Part shown: in pieces, positions 18,853 to 29,246 of the stretch | Position numbering within the stretch: position 1 is the first letter of the stretch | Layout: every line of letters starts with the position of its first letter | Assembly (NCBI GenBank): GCA_035260325.1 | Contig: DATFVL010000240.1 | Coordinates: 1 to 48,846, forward strand | Length of the DNA stretch: 48,846 nt | Direction of reading: 5' to 3' | Source: Candidatus Methylomirabilota bacterium | GTDB taxonomy: Bacteria; Methylomirabilota; Methylomirabilia; Rokubacteriales; CSP1-6 | Notes under the pieces: model-generated | The model's database searches: none | What the model was told of the DNA's origin: nothing | Seen by the model: only the letters and a program-made list of their open reading frames with translations | Made by a program: the position numbers and the translations under genes

Positions 18853-19842
18853 ATGGCGGTGACGACGTACCGCGAGGCCCTGAACCAGGCGCTGCGCGAG
18901 GAAATGCGCCGCGACCCGCGCGTGTTCCTGATCGGCGAGGAGGTCGGGCTCTACGACGGCGCCTACAAGGTCACGCAGGGGCTGCTCAAGGAGTTCGGGC
19001 CCAAGCGCGTCGTGGACACGCCCATCTGCGAGTCGGGGTTCACCGGCGTCGGCATCGGCGCCGCGATGGTGGGGCTCCGCCCCGTCGTCGAGATGATGAC
19101 GTTCAACTTCTCCCTCGTGGCGATCGACCAGATCGTCAACACGGCGGCGAAGCTCCACTACATGTCGGGCGGCCAGTTCAGCGTGCCCATGGTGATCCGC
19201 GGCCCCGGCGGGCCGGCGTCGCAGCTCGCCGCGCAGCACTCGCAGTCGATGGAGACGTACTTCTACCACGTGCCCGGGCTGAAGGTCGTGCGCCCGACGA
19301 CGCCGGCGGACGCCAAGGGGCTGCTGAAATCGGCGATCCGCGACGACAACCCGGTCATCTTCATCGAGGCCGAGACGCTCTACAACGTGAAGGGCGAGGT
19401 GCCCGACGACCCGGACTTCCTGATCCCGCTCGGTCAGGCGATCGTCCGCCGCGAGGGGACCGACGTGACCGTCATCGCCTACATGGGCATGATGTACCGG
19501 GCGCTCGAGGCGGCCGAGGAGCTCGCGAAGGAGGGCATCTCCGTCGAGCTCGTCGATCCCCGCACGCTGCGTCCCATGGACACCGAGACGATCGTCGGCT
19601 CCGTGCGGAAGACCCACCGCGCCGTCGTCGTGGAGGCGGGCGCGGGCTTCGCCGGCATGGGCTCGGAGATCGCGTCGTCCATCACCGAGCAGGCCTTCGA
19701 CGACCTCGACGCGCCCGTCGAGCGCGTCACCGGCGCGAACGCGCCGATGCCCTACGCGAAGAACCTCGAGAAGCTCAAGACGCCGACGAAGGAGCGGATC
19801 CTCGCCGCGATCCGCCGCGTCTGCAACGCGAACGGGGGCTGA
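18853..19842 (+). CDS. pdhB: Pyruvate dehydrogenase E1 component, beta subunit
   Basis: 329 residues, family length. Early signature G-E-E-V-G-L-Y-D-G-A-Y-K-V-T-Q-G-L and D-T-P-I-C-E-S-G-F-T-G, the conserved Glu of which activates thiamine diphosphate. The C-terminal domain has V-D-P-R-T-L-R-P-M-D. It starts one base after the pdhA stop, consistent with stoichiometric heterotetramer production. Confidence 0.94.
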   Translation: MAVTTYREALNQALREEMRRDPRVFLIGEEVGLYDGAYKVTQGLLKEFGPKRVVDTPICESGFTGVGIGAAMVGLRPVVEMMTFNFSLVAIDQIVNTAAKLHYMSGGQFSVPMVIRGPGGPASQLAAQHSQSMETYFYHVPGLKVVRPTTPADAKGLLKSAIRDDNPVIFIEAETLYNVKGEVPDDPDFLIPLGQAIVRREGTDVTVIAYMGMMYRALEAAEELAKEGISVELVDPRTLRPMDTETIVGSVRKTHRAVVVEAGAGFAGMGSEIASSITEQAFDDLDAPVERVTGANAPMPYAKNLEKLKTPTKERILAAIRRVCNANGG

Positions 19843-19845
19843 GCC

Positions 19846-21162
19846 ATGGCCATCTCCAAGGTCGTCATGCCGAAGCTCTCCGAGGCGATGGAGAGCGGCA
19901 AGATCATCAAGTGGCTGAAGCGCGAAGGGGACCGCGTCCAGGGGGGCGACATCCTCGCGGAGGTGGAGACCGACAAGGCCGACGTCGAGATGGAGGCGTT
20001 CGGCGCGGGCGTCCTCCGCAAGATCCTCGTCCCGGCCGGCGAGAAGGCGCCGGTGGGGACGCTGATCGCCGTCATCGCCGAGCCGGCCGACGACATCTCG
20101 GCGCTGCTCGCGTCAGCGCCGACCGCTGTCGCCGCGGAGGCCGGGGCGGCGGGGAGCGCTTCCGCTCGGAACGACACTCGCTCAGCGCCCCCCGCCGCCC
20201 CGGTCCCCGCCGCGGCACCGGCAGCCGCCCCGCCGCGGCCCACCGTGGTGTCGCCCCCGGCTCCGACGACGCCCGCAGTCAGCGTCGCGGTACCGGCAGC
20301 GACCGGGCGCGTGAAGGCGTCGCCGCTCGCGAAGAAGATCGCGGCCCAGTCGGGCGTGGACCTCCGGCTCCTCCAGGGGTCGGGCCCGGGCGGACGCATC
20401 ATCCGCCGCGACGTCGAGGCCGCCTCGCAGCGCGGCCCGGGCCCGATGCCGGCCGTCGGCGTGCCGGCGGTCGAGGGCCCCGAGTACGAGGACCGGCCGC
20501 TCACGCAGATCCGGGCCGCGATCGCGCGGCAGATGCCCCTGTCGAAGGCCCCCGTGCCCCACTTCTACGTCACGAGCGAGGTCGCGATGGACCGGGCGTG
20601 GGCCCTCCGCGAGGAGCTCCACGCGCTCGAGGGCCAGCCAAAGATCTCGGTGAACGACCTCGTCGTCCGCGCGTGCGCCCTCACCCTGCTGCGGCACCCC
20701 GGCGTGAACGCCTCGTTCCAGGGCGCCTCGATCCGCGTCTACCACCGCGCCCACATCGGCATCGCGGTCGCGCTCGAGGACGGCCTCATCACGCCGGTCC
20801 TCCGCGACTGCCAGGCGAAGTCGCTCGCTCAGATCGCCGTCGAGGCGCGTGACCTCGCCGAGCGCGCGCGGACGCGCAAGCTGCGCGTGAGCGAGATCTC
20901 GGGCGCGACGTTCTCCATCTCGAACCTCGGGATGTTCGATGTCGCCGAGTTCTCGGCGATCATCAACCCGCCCGAGGGCGCGATCCTCGCCGTCGGCTCG
21001 GTGCGCCGCGTGCCCGTCGTCGAGGACGCGGGCCTGGGCGTCGGGCGTCGCATGATGCTGACGCTCTCCTGCGACCATCGCGTCATGGACGGCGCGATGG
21101 GCGCGCGCTTCCTCCAGGACCTCAAGCGGCTCCTCGAGGAGCCGCTGCGCCTCCTGGTCTAG
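19846..21162 (+). CDS. pdhC: Dihydrolipoyllysine acetyltransferase (PDH E2)
   Basis: 438 residues with the modular E2 build. Lipoyl domain 1-80 with the modified lysine at 44 in E-T-D-K-A. An Ala/Pro-rich linker covers about 88-155. The E3/E1-binding domain (about 157-195) contains K-A-S-P-L-A-K-K-I-A and G-S-G-P-G-G-R-I. The catalytic domain ends with D-H-R-V-M-D-G, His411 being the acyltransfer base. One lipoyl domain only. The lipoyl group would come from LipA encoded upstream. Three bases separate it from pdhB. Confidence 0.95.
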   Translation: MAISKVVMPKLSEAMESGKIIKWLKREGDRVQGGDILAEVETDKADVEMEAFGAGVLRKILVPAGEKAPVGTLIAVIAEPADDISALLASAPTAVAAEAGAAGSASARNDTRSAPPAAPVPAAAPAAAPPRPTVVSPPAPTTPAVSVAVPAATGRVKASPLAKKIAAQSGVDLRLLQGSGPGGRIIRRDVEAASQRGPGPMPAVGVPAVEGPEYEDRPLTQIRAAIARQMPLSKAPVPHFYVTSEVAMDRAWALREELHALEGQPKISVNDLVVRACALTLLRHPGVNASFQGASIRVYHRAHIGIAVALEDGLITPVLRDCQAKSLAQIAVEARDLAERARTRKLRVSEISGATFSISNLGMFDVAEFSAIINPPEGAILAVGSVRRVPVVEDAGLGVGRRMMLTLSCDHRVMDGAMGARFLQDLKRLLEEPLRLLV

Positions 21163-21166
21163 CGCG

Positions 21167-22549
21167 ATGGCCCGGCACGCCTTCGACGTCGCCGTGGTGG
21201 GCACCGGCCCGGGCGGCTACGTCGCCGCGATCCGCTGCGCCCAGCTCGGGCTCTCCGTCGCGACCGTCGAGGACGACCGGCCGGGCGGGGTCTGCCTCAA
21301 CTGGGGCTGCATCCCGACGAAGGCACTCCTGCGCAACGCCGAGGTCCTCGACCTCATCGGCCGCGCCGCCGAGTTCGGGATCCGTGTGAGCGGCGTCGAG
21401 GCGAGCTACGCGGAGGCGGTCCAGCGCAGCCGCCGGGTGGCCGACCGCATGGCCAAGGGCGTCGAGTTCCTCTTCCGGAAGAACAAGATCACGCTCTTCC
21501 CGGGGCGCGGCGTGCTCCGGGCGCGCGGCACGGTCGAGGTGACGGGCGCGTCGGGCGTGGAGACGCTCGAGGCGAAGGCGGTGATCCTCGCGACCGGCTC
21601 CGAGCCGAAGTCGCTGCCCGGCGTCGCGATCGACGAGAAGACGGTCGTCTCGTCGAACGGCGCCGTGCGGAACGAGACGAAGCCCGCCTCGCTCGTCATC
21701 ATCGGCGCCGGGGCGGTCGGCGTCGAGTTCGCCGACGTGTACGCGGCCTACGGCGTCAGGGTGACGGTCCTGGAAGCGCTCCCGCGCATCGTCCCGATCG
21801 AGGACGAGGACTGCTCGAAGGAGCTGGCGCGCGCGTTCGGCCGGCGCGGCATCGAGCTCAAGACCGGGGTGAAGGTCGCCTCGGTCAAGGCCGGCGGGCG
21901 GGGCGCGATCGTCGAGACCGACGCGGGCAAGCTCGAGGCCGAGCAGGTGCTGATGGCCGTCGGCCGCGGCGCGAAGGTGACGGGGCTCGGCCTCGAGGCG
22001 CTCGGCGCAGAGCTCGAGCGCGGCTTCGTGAAGGTGTCGCCGCGGATGGAGACCGGGGCGAAGGGAGTCTACGCGATCGGCGACATGGCCGGCCCGCCGC
22101 TCCTCGCGCACAAGGCGATGGCCGAGGGCGTCGTCGCCGCCGAGGCGATCGCCGGGCGCGACCCGCGCCCGGTGGACTACGCCGGCGTGCCGTCGTGCAC
22201 GTACTGCCGGCCCCAGGTCGCGTCGATCGGCGCGACCGAGGCGGCGGCGCGCGCGAAGGGCCGTGAGGTCGCCGTCGGGAAGTTCCCGTTCACCGCGAGC
22301 GGCAAGGCCGTGGCGCTCGGCGAGACCGAGGGCTTCGTGAAGGTCGTCGCCGACAAGGCGACGGGCGAGATCCTCGGGGTCCACATCGTCGGCCCGGAGG
22401 CGACCGAGATCATCCACGAGTTCGCCGTCGGCCGAACGCTCGAGGCGACGCTGGAGGAGATGATCCACACGATCCACGCCCACCCGACCCTGTCCGAGGC
22501 GGCGCTCGAGGCGACGCTCGGCGCGCTCGGGCAGGCGATCCACCTCTAG
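21167..22549 (+). CDS. lpdA: Dihydrolipoyl dehydrogenase (E3)
   Basis: 460 residues. The FAD loop G-T-G-P-G-G-Y-V-A-A is at the N-terminus and the redox-active disulfide in G-G-V-C-L-N-W-G-C-I-P-T-K follows. A second dinucleotide loop, G-A-G-A-V-G-V-E-F-A, binds NAD. The C-terminal catalytic pair lies in H-A-H-P-T-L-S-E. It reoxidises dihydrolipoamide on E2 and makes NADH for complex I. It closes the pdh cluster. Confidence 0.96.
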   Translation: MARHAFDVAVVGTGPGGYVAAIRCAQLGLSVATVEDDRPGGVCLNWGCIPTKALLRNAEVLDLIGRAAEFGIRVSGVEASYAEAVQRSRRVADRMAKGVEFLFRKNKITLFPGRGVLRARGTVEVTGASGVETLEAKAVILATGSEPKSLPGVAIDEKTVVSSNGAVRNETKPASLVIIGAGAVGVEFADVYAAYGVRVTVLEALPRIVPIEDEDCSKELARAFGRRGIELKTGVKVASVKAGGRGAIVETDAGKLEAEQVLMAVGRGAKVTGLGLEALGAELERGFVKVSPRMETGAKGVYAIGDMAGPPLLAHKAMAEGVVAAEAIAGRDPRPVDYAGVPSCTYCRPQVASIGATEAAARAKGREVAVGKFPFTASGKAVALGETEGFVKVVADKATGEILGVHIVGPEATEIIHEFAVGRTLEATLEEMIHTIHAHPTLSEAALEATLGALGQAIHL

Positions 22550-22629
22550 GGCGCCCGGCGGCGGCCCGCCCCGCCGGACCTCCGTGTCCGCGCGTCCCGG
22601 CCCGCATGGAGTCGCCGGCCCCGCGGCGG

Positions 22630-22635
22630 TAGAAT
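22630..22635 (+). promoter_or_regulatory. Candidate -10 element
   Basis: TAGAAT ends five bases before the ATG of the small exported protein gene. No -35 is recognisable, and there is no ribosome site between it and the ATG. The arrangement fits a leaderless transcript. Confidence 0.35.
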
Positions 22636-22640
22636 CGGCC

Positions 22641-22928
22641 ATGACCCGGCGCCGCTGGCTCCGGCTCTCGCTGACCCTCGTGGTGCTCGGGGCGCCCGTG
22701 GCGGCCGCCGCCAGCGTCCCCGATCCATCGTGGATCGGCGGGCTCTACGACGGCGCCGACGGCGACGAGCTGGTCGCCCTCGTCTGGGACCAGTCCCCGG
22801 GGCTCGAGGCTTCCGCGGTCGTGATCGCGCCGCCGCCGAGCGCCGCGAGCCCGCCGCCGGCGGCGGGCGCGACCGCGGGAGGCGCCTGCGCCACGTCGGC
22901 GGTCTCGCGCGCGCCCCCCGCCGCCTGA
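22641..22928 (+). CDS. Small exported protein, unknown function
   Basis: 95 residues from ATG 22641. R-R-R-W then a hydrophobic stretch and A-A-A-A-S form a credible Sec signal peptide cleaved near residue 23. The mature part contains P-D-P-S-W-I-G-G-L-Y-D-G-A-D and D-E-L-V-A-L-V-W-D, followed by a low-complexity Ala/Pro/Ser tail with a single Cys. I do not recognise a named domain. It lies between lpdA and tatA. A longer open frame begins at GTG 22584, but that would bury the signal peptide. Confidence 0.6.
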   Translation: MTRRRWLRLSLTLVVLGAPVAAAASVPDPSWIGGLYDGADGDELVALVWDQSPGLEASAVVIAPPPSAASPPPAAGATAGGACATSAVSRAPPAA

Positions 22929-22994
22929 CGCTCGGTCCGCGACGGCCTGCGGAGAACGAACGTTCACCGGCGCTCGCGCCAGGGAGGTTCCGAC

Positions 22995-23186
22995 ATGTTT
23001 GGACTCGGAAGCCAGGAGCTGATCGTCATCCTCGTCATCGCGCTCGTGCTGTTCGGCGGAAGCAAGCTGCCCGAGCTCGCGCGCTCGCTCGGCCGGTCCC
23101 TCAACGAGTTCAAGAAGGGCGTCAACGAGGGCCTGAAGCCGGAGGACGGGCCCCCGAAGGACGAGAAGAAGGACGAGAAGAAGTAG
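22995..23186 (+). CDS. tatA: Sec-independent translocase protein TatA
   Basis: 63 residues. A short N-terminal membrane helix (about 7-20) followed by [14 protein letters not shown] and an amphipathic helix, then a Lys/Asp/Glu tail, is the TatA/TatE pattern. It forms the pore for folded, often cofactor-bearing proteins. AGGGAGG provides a strong ribosome site. No tatB or tatC is nearby. Confidence 0.93.
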   Translation: MFGLGSQELIVILVIALVLFGGSKLPELARSLGRSLNEFKKGVNEGLKPEDGPPKDEKKDEKK

Positions 23187-23203
23187 CCGCGTCGTCCCGG
23201 CGC

Positions 23204-23707
23204 ATGCCGACGCTCTGGACGCCGGAGGTCGCGGTCTGGGAGAAGATCGTCAGGTCGGTCGTGATCTACCTCTTCATGCTCCTGGCGTTCCGGTTCACCG
23301 GGAAGCGCCAGGTGGGCCAGCTCACGCCGTTCGACCTGGTCGTCCTGCTCATCATCTCGAACGTCGTCCAGAACGCGGTGATCGGCCCCGACAACTCGCT
23401 CGGCGGGGGCATCCTGGGCGCGGTCGTGATCCTCGCGCTCAACTGGCTCGTGGTGGAGGTCACCTACCGCTCGAAGCGGCTCCGGCGCCTGCTCGAGGCC
23501 ACGCCGACGCTCCTCGTGCACAACGGCCGGATCCTCCACGCGAACCTCCAGAAGGAGCGGCTCACGCTCGACGACCTGCACGCCGCGCTGCGGCGGGCGG
23601 GCGTCGCGGACTTCGAGCACGTGCGGGTCGCGGTGCTCGAGGAGAACGGTGGGATCAGCGTGATCCCCCGCGCGGCTGGCGCGCCGGGGGAGTTCCCCGG
23701 CCGCTAG
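23204..23707 (+). CDS. DUF421 (YetF-like) membrane protein
   Basis: 167 residues from ATG 23204. Three N-terminal hydrophobic segments carry the DUF421 landmarks F-R-F-T-G-K-R-Q-V-G-Q-L-T-P-F-D-L-V-V and I-S-N-V-V-Q-N-A. The soluble C-terminal part has P-T-L-L-V-H-N-G-R-I and a later L-R-R-A-G-V-A-D-F. Family function is not established beyond membrane association and links to sporulation or stress in Firmicutes. It sits 17 bases after tatA. Confidence 0.85.
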   Translation: MPTLWTPEVAVWEKIVRSVVIYLFMLLAFRFTGKRQVGQLTPFDLVVLLIISNVVQNAVIGPDNSLGGGILGAVVILALNWLVVEVTYRSKRLRRLLEATPTLLVHNGRILHANLQKERLTLDDLHAALRRAGVADFEHVRVAVLEENGGISVIPRAAGAPGEFPGR

Positions 23708-23729
23708 CCCTCACTGTGTGCGCGTTCGA

Positions 23730-23818
23730 GCGCCGGCTGTGCCGGCGCAACCGGCTCGGGGGCACGGTCGCCGACGGTGACCGGTGGGGGGTGTCGGGGG
23801 GAGCGGCGCCGCTCCCCC
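23730..23818. terminator. Hairpins between convergent genes
   Basis: Two strong inverted repeats in the 120-base gap between convergent genes: GCGCCGGC-TGT-GCCGGCGC (23730-23748) and a perfect 22-base palindrome at 23797-23818 (half-site GGGGGAGCGGC). Neither is followed by a T-tract. The convergent location suggests a two-way transcription stop, perhaps Rho-assisted. No gene is seen in the gap. Confidence 0.5.
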
Positions 23819-23827
23819 TGACGCCGT

Positions 23828-24427
23828 CTAGTGCGCGGGGCCGTGGTGGAGGAACGGCAGCGTGAAGAGCTGCAGGAACCCGTTCGACGTGAGGCCCGCG
23901 CCGATCACGGCGAGCCCGAGGGAGAACCAGAACATGGGCCGTGAGGTGGACAGGATGGACACCGACGCGGTCACGATCGCGATCTGGAGGAACACCTCGG
24001 CGAAGTCGAAGTAGGGATCGCGGTTCCGGTGCCGGTCCCGCTCCGCCTCGAGCCTCTTGGCGTCCTTCTCGATGTCCTTTTTCTCGGCGTTGTAGCGCTT
24101 CTCCTCCTCGGCGAACCGCTTGGCGAGCGCCTCGTACTTCCCGCGCTCGGCGCCCTTCCAGGGCGAGGGCTCGGCAAGCTGCGTCTCGAGGAGGAGCTTC
24201 TGCCCGCGGTACTGGTGCTCGCGGATCACCTTCGCCTGGTAGAACGCCCACTGGTCGGAGGACTGCTGCTGGGCGAGCAGCATCTCCTTCATCGCGTTGC
24301 TTCCGCCGAGCGAGGCGATCGCGAGGACGACCGCGTAGATTGCGGTCGTCAGCGCCACGCGCCGGCTGAAGGCGTGCTCGGCGTGCTCGCGCAGCTCCTC
24401 GGGCCTGGGGAGCTCGACCTCAGTCAC
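23828..24427 (-). CDS. DUF4337 family membrane protein
   Basis: 199 residues. It has an N-terminal membrane segment after E-H-A-E-H-A-F-S-R-R-V-A, then Q-Q-Q-S-S-D-Q-W-A-F-Y-Q-A-K and a charged helical stretch rich in E/K/R (about 90-135) that may form a coiled coil. Two further membrane segments follow near the C-terminus. This layout matches DUF4337, a family without an assigned role. Its start overlaps the upstream YtxH gene by eight bases, so it is the third gene of a minus-strand operon. Confidence 0.8.
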   Translation of the reverse strand: MTEVELPRPEELREHAEHAFSRRVALTTAIYAVVLAIASLGGSNAMKEMLLAQQQSSDQWAFYQAKVIREHQYRGQKLLLETQLAEPSPWKGAERGKYEALAKRFAEEEKRYNAEKKDIEKDAKRLEAERDRHRNRDPYFDFAEVFLQIAIVTASVSILSTSRPMFWFSLGLAVIGAGLTSNGFLQLFTLPFLHHGPAH

Positions 24428-24740
24428 GCGAGGGGGTCGACCCCTTGCGGATCTCCTCCCGCATCGCGTCTTTGCCGGCCTCGAACGCGCTCATGAGGCG
24501 CTGCGTCTGCTCCTCGAAGAGCTCGCGGCTCTTGTCGAGCCACTCGCCCGCGCGCCCCTGCGCCTCGGTCGCGAACTCCTGCGCCCGCCGCGCCACCTCG
24601 CCGCCCTGCTCGCGCAGGAGCTCGCGCGCCTGCTGCCCGGTCTTCGGCGTCAGCAGGACCGCCGCCGCCGCGCCGAGCGCCGCGCCCAGGAAGAACCAGC
24701 CGAGATACCCCGCGGCGTCGCCTTTCCGCTCGTCACTCAT
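24420..24740 (-). CDS. YtxH-domain protein
   Basis: 106 residues. One N-terminal membrane segment with W-F-F-L-G-A-A-L-G-A-A-A-A-V-L-L-T-P-K-T-G is the YtxH/gas-vesicle-GvpP-like signature; the remainder is an amphipathic helix with A-x3-A spacing. Family members are general-stress envelope proteins of unclear function. It overlaps the DUF948 gene by eight bases and the DUF4337 gene by eight. Confidence 0.85.
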   Translation of the reverse strand: MSDERKGDAAGYLGWFFLGAALGAAAAVLLTPKTGQQARELLREQGGEVARRAQEFATEAQGRAGEWLDKSRELFEEQTQRLMSAFEAGKDAMREEIRKGSTPSRD

Positions 24741-25125
24741 GATGGTCTCCTTCGTTCTTCTGCAGGCGCCGGACGAACACCTCGACGCCCTTCTTCAGGC
24801 CCGCCGCCAGGCCGACGAGCTGCCCGGCCCGCGTGAGGCCGCCCAGGATGCCGGCGACCCGGCCGAAGCCGTCGGCCACCTGGTGGACGCGGTCGGTGAC
24901 GGCGCCGATGCGCTCGAGCTCGTGGCCCGCCTGGCGCGTGAGCGCGCGCACGTCCTCGGTGAGCGCGTGCGCCTGCCCGACCAGCGGCCGCAGCTCCTGC
25001 TCGACGATCGTCAGGACGCCCTCGGCGCGCTGGGCGACCCGGCGGAGCGCCAGGACGGCGGCGCAGAGCGCCACCATCAGCGCCAGCGCGGCCAGGCTCA
25101 AGAGCGTCTGGGCCCAGAGAGGCAT
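24733..25125 (-). CDS. DUF948-like membrane protein
   Basis: 130 residues from the ATG at 25125. One N-terminal membrane helix (about 6-27) is followed by a long helix with heptad-like spacing and the R-x2-Q-x-A-E, V-x-A-L and V-x-D-R-V-x-Q-V-A pattern of DUF948, a family that often neighbours YtxH proteins. The open frame extends far upstream only as a shadow of the carboxyltransferase gene. It is first in the minus-strand trio; its start codon lies just after a near-consensus promoter. Confidence 0.8.
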   Translation of the reverse strand: MPLWAQTLLSLAALALMVALCAAVLALRRVAQRAEGVLTIVEQELRPLVGQAHALTEDVRALTRQAGHELERIGAVTDRVHQVADGFGRVAGILGGLTRAGQLVGLAAGLKKGVEVFVRRLQKNEGDHHE

Positions 25126-25134
25126 GGAGTCGTA

Positions 25135-25164
25135 ATTATTGGTGGAAAACGGGACGGAAGTCAA
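25135..25164 (-). promoter_or_regulatory. Promoter of the DUF948-YtxH-DUF4337 operon
   Basis: On the minus strand TTGACT (25159-25164), 18 bases, then AATAAT (25135-25140). The ATG at 25125 is nine bases after the -10, so transcription would begin within about three bases of the start codon, giving a nearly leaderless mRNA. The region is AT-rich compared with its surroundings. Confidence 0.6.
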
Positions 25165-25180
25165 TGAAACTGGGAGCTTG

Positions 25181-26731
25181 ATGTCACTCGAGGACCGGTT
25201 CGAGGAGCTGCGCCGGCGCCACGCCCAGGCCGAGCTCGCCGGGGGCGAGGAGCGCGTGCGCCGCCAGCACAAGGCGGGCAAGAAGACCGCGCGGGAGCGG
25301 CTCGAGCTCCTGCTCGACTCGGGCTCCTTCCTGGAGATCGACAAGTTCGTGGTGCACCAGAGCCACGACTTCGAGATGCAGGGCCAGAAGTTCCTCGGCG
25401 ACGGGGTGGTCACGGGCTCGGGGCGGATCCACGGGCGGCCCGTCTTCGTCTTCGCCCAGGACTTCACCGTCTTCGGCGGCTCCCTCTCGGAGGCGTACGC
25501 GCGCAAGATCTGCAAGGTGATGGACCTGGCGCTGAAGACGGGCGCCCCGATCATCGGGCTCAACGACTCGGGCGGCGCCCGGATCCAGGAGGGGGTGGTC
25601 TCGCTCGCGGGTTACGCCGACATCTTCCTCCGCAACACGCTCGCCTCCGGGGTCGTGCCGCAGATCTCGGCGATCCTCGGGCCGTGCGCGGGCGGCGCCG
25701 TGTACTCGCCGGCGATCACCGACTTCGTCTTCATGGTCAAGAACACGTCGTACATGTTCGTCACGGGCCCGGACGTCATCAAGGCGGTGACCCACGAGAA
25801 CGTCTCGGCCGAGGAGCTCGGGGGCGCCCAGGCCCACGGGACCACGTCCGGCGTCGCCCACTTCGTGGCCGACGGCGAGGAGGAGTGCCTCGCGCTCATC
25901 CGCGAGCTCATGACCTTCCTGCCCCAGAACAACATGGAGGACCCGCCGCTCCGCCCGACCCAGGACCCGGTGGACCGGCGCGACGACGCGCTCCAGACGA
26001 TCGTGCCCGACCAGCCGAACAAGGCGTACAACATGCTCGACATCATCCGTGCCGTGCTGGACGATCGTTACTTCTTCGAGGTGCAAGCGGCGTTCGCTCC
26101 GAATCTGGTGATCGGCTTCGGCCGGCTCGGCGGGCGCCCCGTCGGGATCGTCGCGAACCAGCCCGCCCACCTCGCCGGGTGCCTGGACATCAACGCGTCG
26201 CTCAAGGGCGCGCGCTTCGTCCGGTTCTGCGACTGCTTCAACCTCCCGCTCGTGACGTTCGAGGACGTGCCGGGTTTCCTGCCGGGCACGGCGCAGGAGC
26301 ACGGCGGGATCATCAAGCACGGCGCCAAGCTCCTCTTCGCCTTCTGCGAGGCGACGGTGCCCAAGCTGACCGTCATCACGCGCAAGGCGTACGGCGGGGC
26401 CTACTGCGTCATGTCGTCCAAGCACATCCGCGGGGACGCGAACTTCGCCTACCCGACGGCGGAGATCGCGGTGATGGGGCCGGACGGCGCGGTGAACATC
26501 CTCTACCGGCGGGAGCTCGAGCGGGCGGCCGACGCCGCGGGCTTCCGCGACGAGCGGACGCGCGAGTACCGCGAGAAGTTCGCGAACCCGTACGTGGCGG
26601 CCGAGCGCGGGTACGTCGACGAGGTGATCGAGCCCCGGGACACGCGCGCGCGCCTCTGCGCCGCGCTCGAGCTCACGCGGACCAAGCGCGACGCGAACCC
26701 GCCGAAGAAGCACGGCAACATCCCGCTGTGA
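25181..26731 (+). CDS. Acyl-CoA carboxylase carboxyltransferase subunit (propionyl/methylmalonyl-CoA type)
   Basis: 516 residues from ATG 25181, preceded by GGGAG; a TTG at 25139 lies in the divergent promoter region and is less likely. The two crotonase-fold halves show the oxyanion-hole motifs G-G-A-R-I-Q-E-G (about residue 125) and G-G-A-Y-C-V-M (about 406). The family transfers CO2 from carboxybiotin to propionyl-CoA (PccB) or works in methylmalonyl-CoA decarboxylases (MmdA). The methylmalonyl-CoA mutase gene next door supports a propionate/methylmalonyl pathway role. No biotin carboxylase or biotin carrier is encoded in the window. Confidence 0.93.
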   Translation: MSLEDRFEELRRRHAQAELAGGEERVRRQHKAGKKTARERLELLLDSGSFLEIDKFVVHQSHDFEMQGQKFLGDGVVTGSGRIHGRPVFVFAQDFTVFGGSLSEAYARKICKVMDLALKTGAPIIGLNDSGGARIQEGVVSLAGYADIFLRNTLASGVVPQISAILGPCAGGAVYSPAITDFVFMVKNTSYMFVTGPDVIKAVTHENVSAEELGGAQAHGTTSGVAHFVADGEEECLALIRELMTFLPQNNMEDPPLRPTQDPVDRRDDALQTIVPDQPNKAYNMLDIIRAVLDDRYFFEVQAAFAPNLVIGFGRLGGRPVGIVANQPAHLAGCLDINASLKGARFVRFCDCFNLPLVTFEDVPGFLPGTAQEHGGIIKHGAKLLFAFCEATVPKLTVITRKAYGGAYCVMSSKHIRGDANFAYPTAEIAVMGPDGAVNILYRRELERAADAAGFRDERTREYREKFANPYVAAERGYVDEVIEPRDTRARLCAALELTRTKRDANPPKKHGNIPL

Positions 26732-26747
26732 GCGGCAGGGGAGAGTC

Positions 26748-28321
<1,574 letters not shown>

Positions 28322-28325
<4 letters not shown>

Positions 28326-29128
28326 GCCCGGGGACCGCGCGCGCCGCCGTCGCGCTCGTCCTCGTCCTGGCCGCCCCCGGCGTCGCGCACGCGGGGCTCG
28401 CCGACCAAGCGGGCGCCACCTTCGCCCTCATGGCCGACGACTTCGCCCAGGCGTTCCAGCCGGCCGAGGGGATGGTCGTCGCCGTGGAGGGCGAGACGAT
28501 CTACCTCGACCTCAGCGCGGCGCGCGGCGCGCAGGTCGGCCAGGAGTTCACGATCTTCCGCAAAGGTGCGGAGTTCGTCCATCCGCTCACCGCCAAGCCG
28601 CTCGGCCGGTACGAGGAGATGCTCGGCTACGCGCACGTCAAGCGCGTGCGGGAGCGCTTCTCCGAGGCCCAGTACGTGCCGGTGGACGGCCGGCCGCGGC
28701 CGCAGGAGGGCGACGGCGTGCGCATCACGCGCGGCCGGCTCAAGATCGCCGTCACCCCCGTGCTCGACCTCACGGCGTCGAAGGCCGACCTCCGGCGCGT
28801 GCCGTTCATGTTCGCGACGGTGCTCGAGCGCTCGAAGCGCTTCCAGGTGACGGACCCGCTCACGGTGGGCGAGCTGTTCGCGCACGGCGGCGCCCGGGTC
28901 GAGGAGGTGCTGGGCCTGCCCGACCGCGCGACGCGGCTCGCGAAGTCGCTCGACGTGACGGGCTGGGTCGTGCCCGTGCTTCTCGAGCGGCGCGGCGTCA
29001 CCTACCTCGACGCGACGTGGATCTCGGCCGTGACCGGCACCGCGCTCTTTTCCCGCCGTCTCCCGCTCGTGCCCCCCACGGGGGCGGAGGAGCAGCGCTT
29101 CCCGTGGGAACCGGGCGTCGAGGACTGA
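28322..29128 (+). CDS. Exported protein with FlgT-C-like and CsgG-like domains (family member A)
   Basis: 268 residues from TTG 28322, overlapping the mutase stop as TTGA. A signal peptide ends at A-H-A-G near residue 25. Residues ~50-138 form a small beta-rich domain with G-M-V-V-A-V-E-G and [10 protein letters not shown], similar to the C-terminal domain of the flagellar protein FlgT. Residues ~139-250 ([10 protein letters not shown] and [11 protein letters not shown]) resemble the CsgG/TolB-N-like fold and align with the protein at 34865. No flagellar gene is present. Probably periplasmic; function unknown. Confidence 0.7.
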
Positions 29129-29134
29129 GAACAT

Positions 29135-29228
29135 GGGGGGCCGCGACGGGCCCCCCAAGCCCCCCATTCGCTCGCACACGCCCCGGGGGACCCGGGGCGC
29201 GGCTCGACGGCCCGGGTCGTCCCCGGGC
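29135..29228 (+). terminator. Cluster of three GC-rich hairpins
   Basis: Three successive inverted repeats in a 131-base gap: GGGGGGCC/GGCCCCCC (29135-29156, six-base loop), a nine-pair stem with GGA loop (29179-29199) and GCCCGGG/CCCGGGC (29210-29228). No T-tract. The first may end the mutase transcript; the rest are unexplained. Confidence 0.45.
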
Positions 29229-29246
29229 GCCGACGCCGCGCTGTGC

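Noticed and set aside
22954-22965. GAAC-N4-GTTC, resembling a Gram-positive-type LexA/SOS box upstream of tatA
   Set aside because: Only eight fixed bases, so about one chance match is expected in a window this long; no SOS gene follows.
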